Source: Pelagerythrobacter rhizovicinus (GTDB taxonomy: Bacteria > Pseudomonadota > Alphaproteobacteria > Sphingomonadales > Sphingomonadaceae). Taken from it: DNA of 64,000 nucleotides. Location of the stretch: positions 742,501 through 806,500 of the forward strand of contig NZ_SDPV01000001.1 of assembly GCF_004135625.1 (NCBI RefSeq), written 5' to 3'. A program made the translations under genes and the position numbers. The notes under the pieces are model-generated. The model saw only the letters and a list, made by a program, of their open reading frames with translations, searched no databases and was not told where the DNA came from. Below, in pieces: positions 62,428-64,000 of this stretch (the first letter of the stretch is position 1; each line of letters opens with the position of its first letter).

Positions 62428-63071
62428 GACGAAAGCTCCTCGAACACGGCCAGTTGCGCCTCGAACGCGCGCTGGTAGGCGGGCCGCGCCAGCCCGCGCG
62501 CCACGTAGTCGCTGAGCGTTGGGTAGTCTTCCAAGATGTTCGTTCCTTCCAGCCTGCGCAGCACCATGATCATCATCAGGTCGCCTGCGCTGAATCCTCC
62601 GTCGAGCCACTCGGCATCCGCGAGCCGGCCTGCGAGTTGGTTCAATCTGATGCGGACCCGGTCGTCCAGGAGCGGCAGGCGCGCCGCGTACCAGCTCCTG
62701 TCTGCTTCGGTGTACTTTACCTGTTCCCGCTCGACGACTGGCGGCTCCACCGTGTTCAGCGCGGCGAAGAGCCAGCCGATCGCGCGCGCGCGCGCGTCGG
62801 GATCGTCGGGCAGCAGGCCCGGGCGCCGCATCGCGATGTGGAGCACGATTGCGCCCGATTCGAACAGCACGAGGTTGCCTTCCTCGTACGTTGGGATCTG
62901 TCCGAAGGGATGAAGTGCCAGGTGCTCCGGGCGCTTCATCTCGTCGAACGAAACCAGCCCTACGTCGTAGGGCTGATCCGCTTCCTCGAGCGCCCAGCGC
63001 ACGCGCATGTCGCGCGCGAGCCCCTGGCCCTTGTCGGGCGACTGGGCGAAGGCGGTAATGATAGGGCGCAT
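62424..63071 (-). CDS. Glutathione S-transferase family protein
   Basis: A 215-residue GST. The N-terminal domain runs ITAFAQSPDKGQGLARDMRVRWALEEA, unusual in the length before the MRVRWAL helix, with HPFGQIPTYEEG as the cis-Pro region and LFESGAIVLHIA for gamma-glutamyl binding. The C-terminal domain has GGFSAGDLMMIMVLRRLEG. It is coupled by ATGA to the GST at 61774 and lies 28 bases after the VOC protein. It is one of four GST-like genes in the last 7 kb. Confidence 0.86.
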   Translation of the reverse strand: MRPIITAFAQSPDKGQGLARDMRVRWALEEADQPYDVGLVSFDEMKRPEHLALHPFGQIPTYEEGNLVLFESGAIVLHIAMRRPGLLPDDPDARARAIGWLFAALNTVEPPVVEREQVKYTEADRSWYAARLPLLDDRVRIRLNQLAGRLADAEWLDGGFSAGDLMMIMVLRRLEGTNILEDYPTLSDYVARGLARPAYQRAFEAQLAVFEELSS

Positions 63072-63099
63072 CAGTCGCTCCAGTCCATCGGATGGCGGC

Positions 63100-63576
63100 T
63101 CAGCCGCCGCGCCGTGCGGCTTCGATCCTGGCGACGTCGATCTTCTGCATCGTCATCATAGCCTCGAAAGCGCGCTGCGCTTCGTCGCCGCCCGCAGCCA
63201 TGGCCTCGGTCAGAACGCGCGGGGTGATCTGCCAGTTGAGGCCCCACTTGTCCTTGCACCAGCCGCAGGCCGATTCCGCTCCACCATTGCCGACGATCGC
63301 ATCCCAGTAGCGGTCGGTCTCCTCCTGATCGTCGGTCGCGATCTGGAACGAGAACGCCTCGGTTTGCGGGAAGGTGGGACCACCGTTGATACCTATGCAC
63401 GGAATGCCGCACACCGTGAACTCGACGGTGAGCACGTCCCCCTCTTTTCCGCCGGGGAAGTCCGACGGCGCCTTGCGCACCGCGGTCACCTCGCTGTCGG
63501 GGAAAGTCTCGGAATAAAACCTGGCGGCTTCTTCCGCATCGCGGTCGAACCACAGGCAGATCGTGTTCTTGTTCAT
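63100..63576 (-). CDS. VOC-superfamily protein, PhnB-like
   Basis: A 158-residue protein of the vicinal-oxygen-chelate superfamily, PhnB/3-demethylubiquinone-methyltransferase-like branch. It opens NKNTICLWFDRDAEEAARFYS, the standard entry strand and helix, then VEFTVCGIPCIGINGGP, FSFQIATDDQEETDRYWDAI and CGWCKDKWGLNWQITP. No metal-ligand set can be fixed from sequence alone. AGGAG lies before the ATG at 63576. It lies 11 bases after the second VOC gene on the same strand. Confidence 0.85.
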   Translation of the reverse strand: MNKNTICLWFDRDAEEAARFYSETFPDSEVTAVRKAPSDFPGGKEGDVLTVEFTVCGIPCIGINGGPTFPQTEAFSFQIATDDQEETDRYWDAIVGNGGAESACGWCKDKWGLNWQITPRVLTEAMAAGGDEAQRAFEAMMTMQKIDVARIEAARRGG

Positions 63577-63587
63577 TCTCGCTCTCC

Positions 63588-64000
63588 TCAAATTTTGCGT
63601 GGGCCGACGAAGCCGATCGCCGCGCCCTGCGGGTCCAGGCAATGGAACGCGAATTCGCCGCCGGGAATTTCCATGATCTCGTCGAGGAGCTTCCCCCCGC
63701 CGTCAGCGACAGCCTTGGCCGCGCGGTCAATGTCGTCGACCCCGACGTAGTACGTCCAGACCGACTGTGGCACGTCGGGCATCTTCGGCATCATTGCACC
63801 GATCATCCCGTCGCCCTGATGGATGAACAGGTAATCGCCCATTTCACCCATCGGCATCTTGTCCTTCTGCTCCCATCCGAACAATTCGGTGTAGAGCGCG
63901 ACGGCGGCATCGGTGTCGGTCGTCTGCAGCTCGTTCCAGCGCACGTGCTGCGGTTTCTCGTAGTCGAACACGTCGCTTTGCGCGTCGGGCCGATCGGCAG
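63588..64000 (-). CDS. VOC-superfamily (glyoxalase-like) protein, partial
   Basis: The visible 137 residues form one VOC module (HVRWNELQTTDTDAAVALYTELFGW, then WTYYVGVDDIDRAAKA and a closing FHCLDPQGAAIGFVGPRK). The frame stays open through the right edge (ADRPDAQSDVFDYEKP), and two-module VOC proteins of about 250 residues often have this C-terminal half, so this is probably a 5'-truncated gene. A GTG at 63971 would give a complete single-module protein instead. The two VOC genes are 11 bases apart. Confidence 0.8.
   Translation of the reverse strand, partial: ADRPDAQSDVFDYEKPQHVRWNELQTTDTDAAVALYTELFGWEQKDKMPMGEMGDYLFIHQGDGMIGAMMPKMPDVPQSVWTYYVGVDDIDRAAKAVADGGGKLLDEIMEIPGGEFAFHCLDPQGAAIGFVGPRKI

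Overview
The window is a contiguous, GC-rich, gene-dense chromosomal segment. It looks like an alphaproteobacterium of the Sphingomonadales, most likely the Erythrobacter/Altererythrobacter side of the order. The assignment rests on the style of the proteins and on gene neighbourhoods (a single LolC/E-type permease with lolD, a RapZ-EIIA-HPr set, hisG-hisD-nusB-thiL), not on a marker gene. No rRNA, tRNA, CRISPR array, insertion sequence, integrase or phage gene was seen. Genes are packed so tightly that no gap exceeds 300 bases, and many neighbours overlap by ATGA or TGATG, which marks translational coupling.

Layout. 1-5247: start of purF, lolC/E-lolD, a small hypothetical gene, argG and a secreted hypothetical protein. 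5288-9675: a cyclopropane-fatty-acid-synthase-like methyltransferase, a FolM-like reductase, a tandem pair of secreted glycine-zipper proteins, and azoR divergent from an HxlR regulator. 9683-17350: a methyltransferase, rlmN, an outer-membrane beta-barrel with a clear terminator, a 2-oxoglutarate oxygenase, an IalB-like protein, greB, a soluble lytic transglycosylase and dapA. 17347-23332: a cysteine-rich copper-storage-like protein with a lipoprotein, rmuC, two more small envelope proteins, an rRNA/tRNA methyltransferase and the phosphotransfer genes HPr, EIIA and rapZ.

23435-32375 is the most interesting part. An eight-gene minus-strand run encodes cytochrome c, a TIM-barrel isomerase, an MFS permease, a Tat-exported TIM-barrel protein, a DUF1080 (3-keto-glycoside hydrolase family) protein, a Tat-exported gluconate-2-dehydrogenase-subunit-3-like protein, a second Tat-exported TIM-barrel protein and a GMC flavoprotein. 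A Gfo/Idh/MocA oxidoreductase is read divergently. Together these look like a periplasmic oxidative route for sugars: oxidise a glycoside to a 3-keto-glycoside with electrons passed to cytochrome c, cleave or isomerise it in the periplasm, import the product, then reduce or rearrange it in the cytoplasm. The substrate cannot be read from the sequence.

32469-34380: a LysR regulator of AmpR/GcvA type is divergent from a subclass B3 metallo-beta-lactamase-like gene. That enzyme carries Glu in place of the first zinc-binding His, and a perfect LysR-type palindrome lies between the two genes. 34421-44796: a DUF3857/transglutaminase protein, purC, a TonB-like protein, a GH13 alpha-glucosidase, an apparently membrane-anchored gluconokinase coupled to an SDR that also has a membrane tail, a thioesterase, a cupin-8 protein and a GNAT protein. 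44910-54031: an S9 peptidase, the proton-pumping pyrophosphatase hppA, a desaturase-like di-iron membrane enzyme, then thiL-nusB-hisD-hisG. 54070-64000: DUF2332, a coupled hydrolase-SDR-pirin-GST-bolA run, a J-domain protein, and a dense glutathione/VOC/SRPBCC/DUF899 detoxification-type cluster that runs off the right edge.
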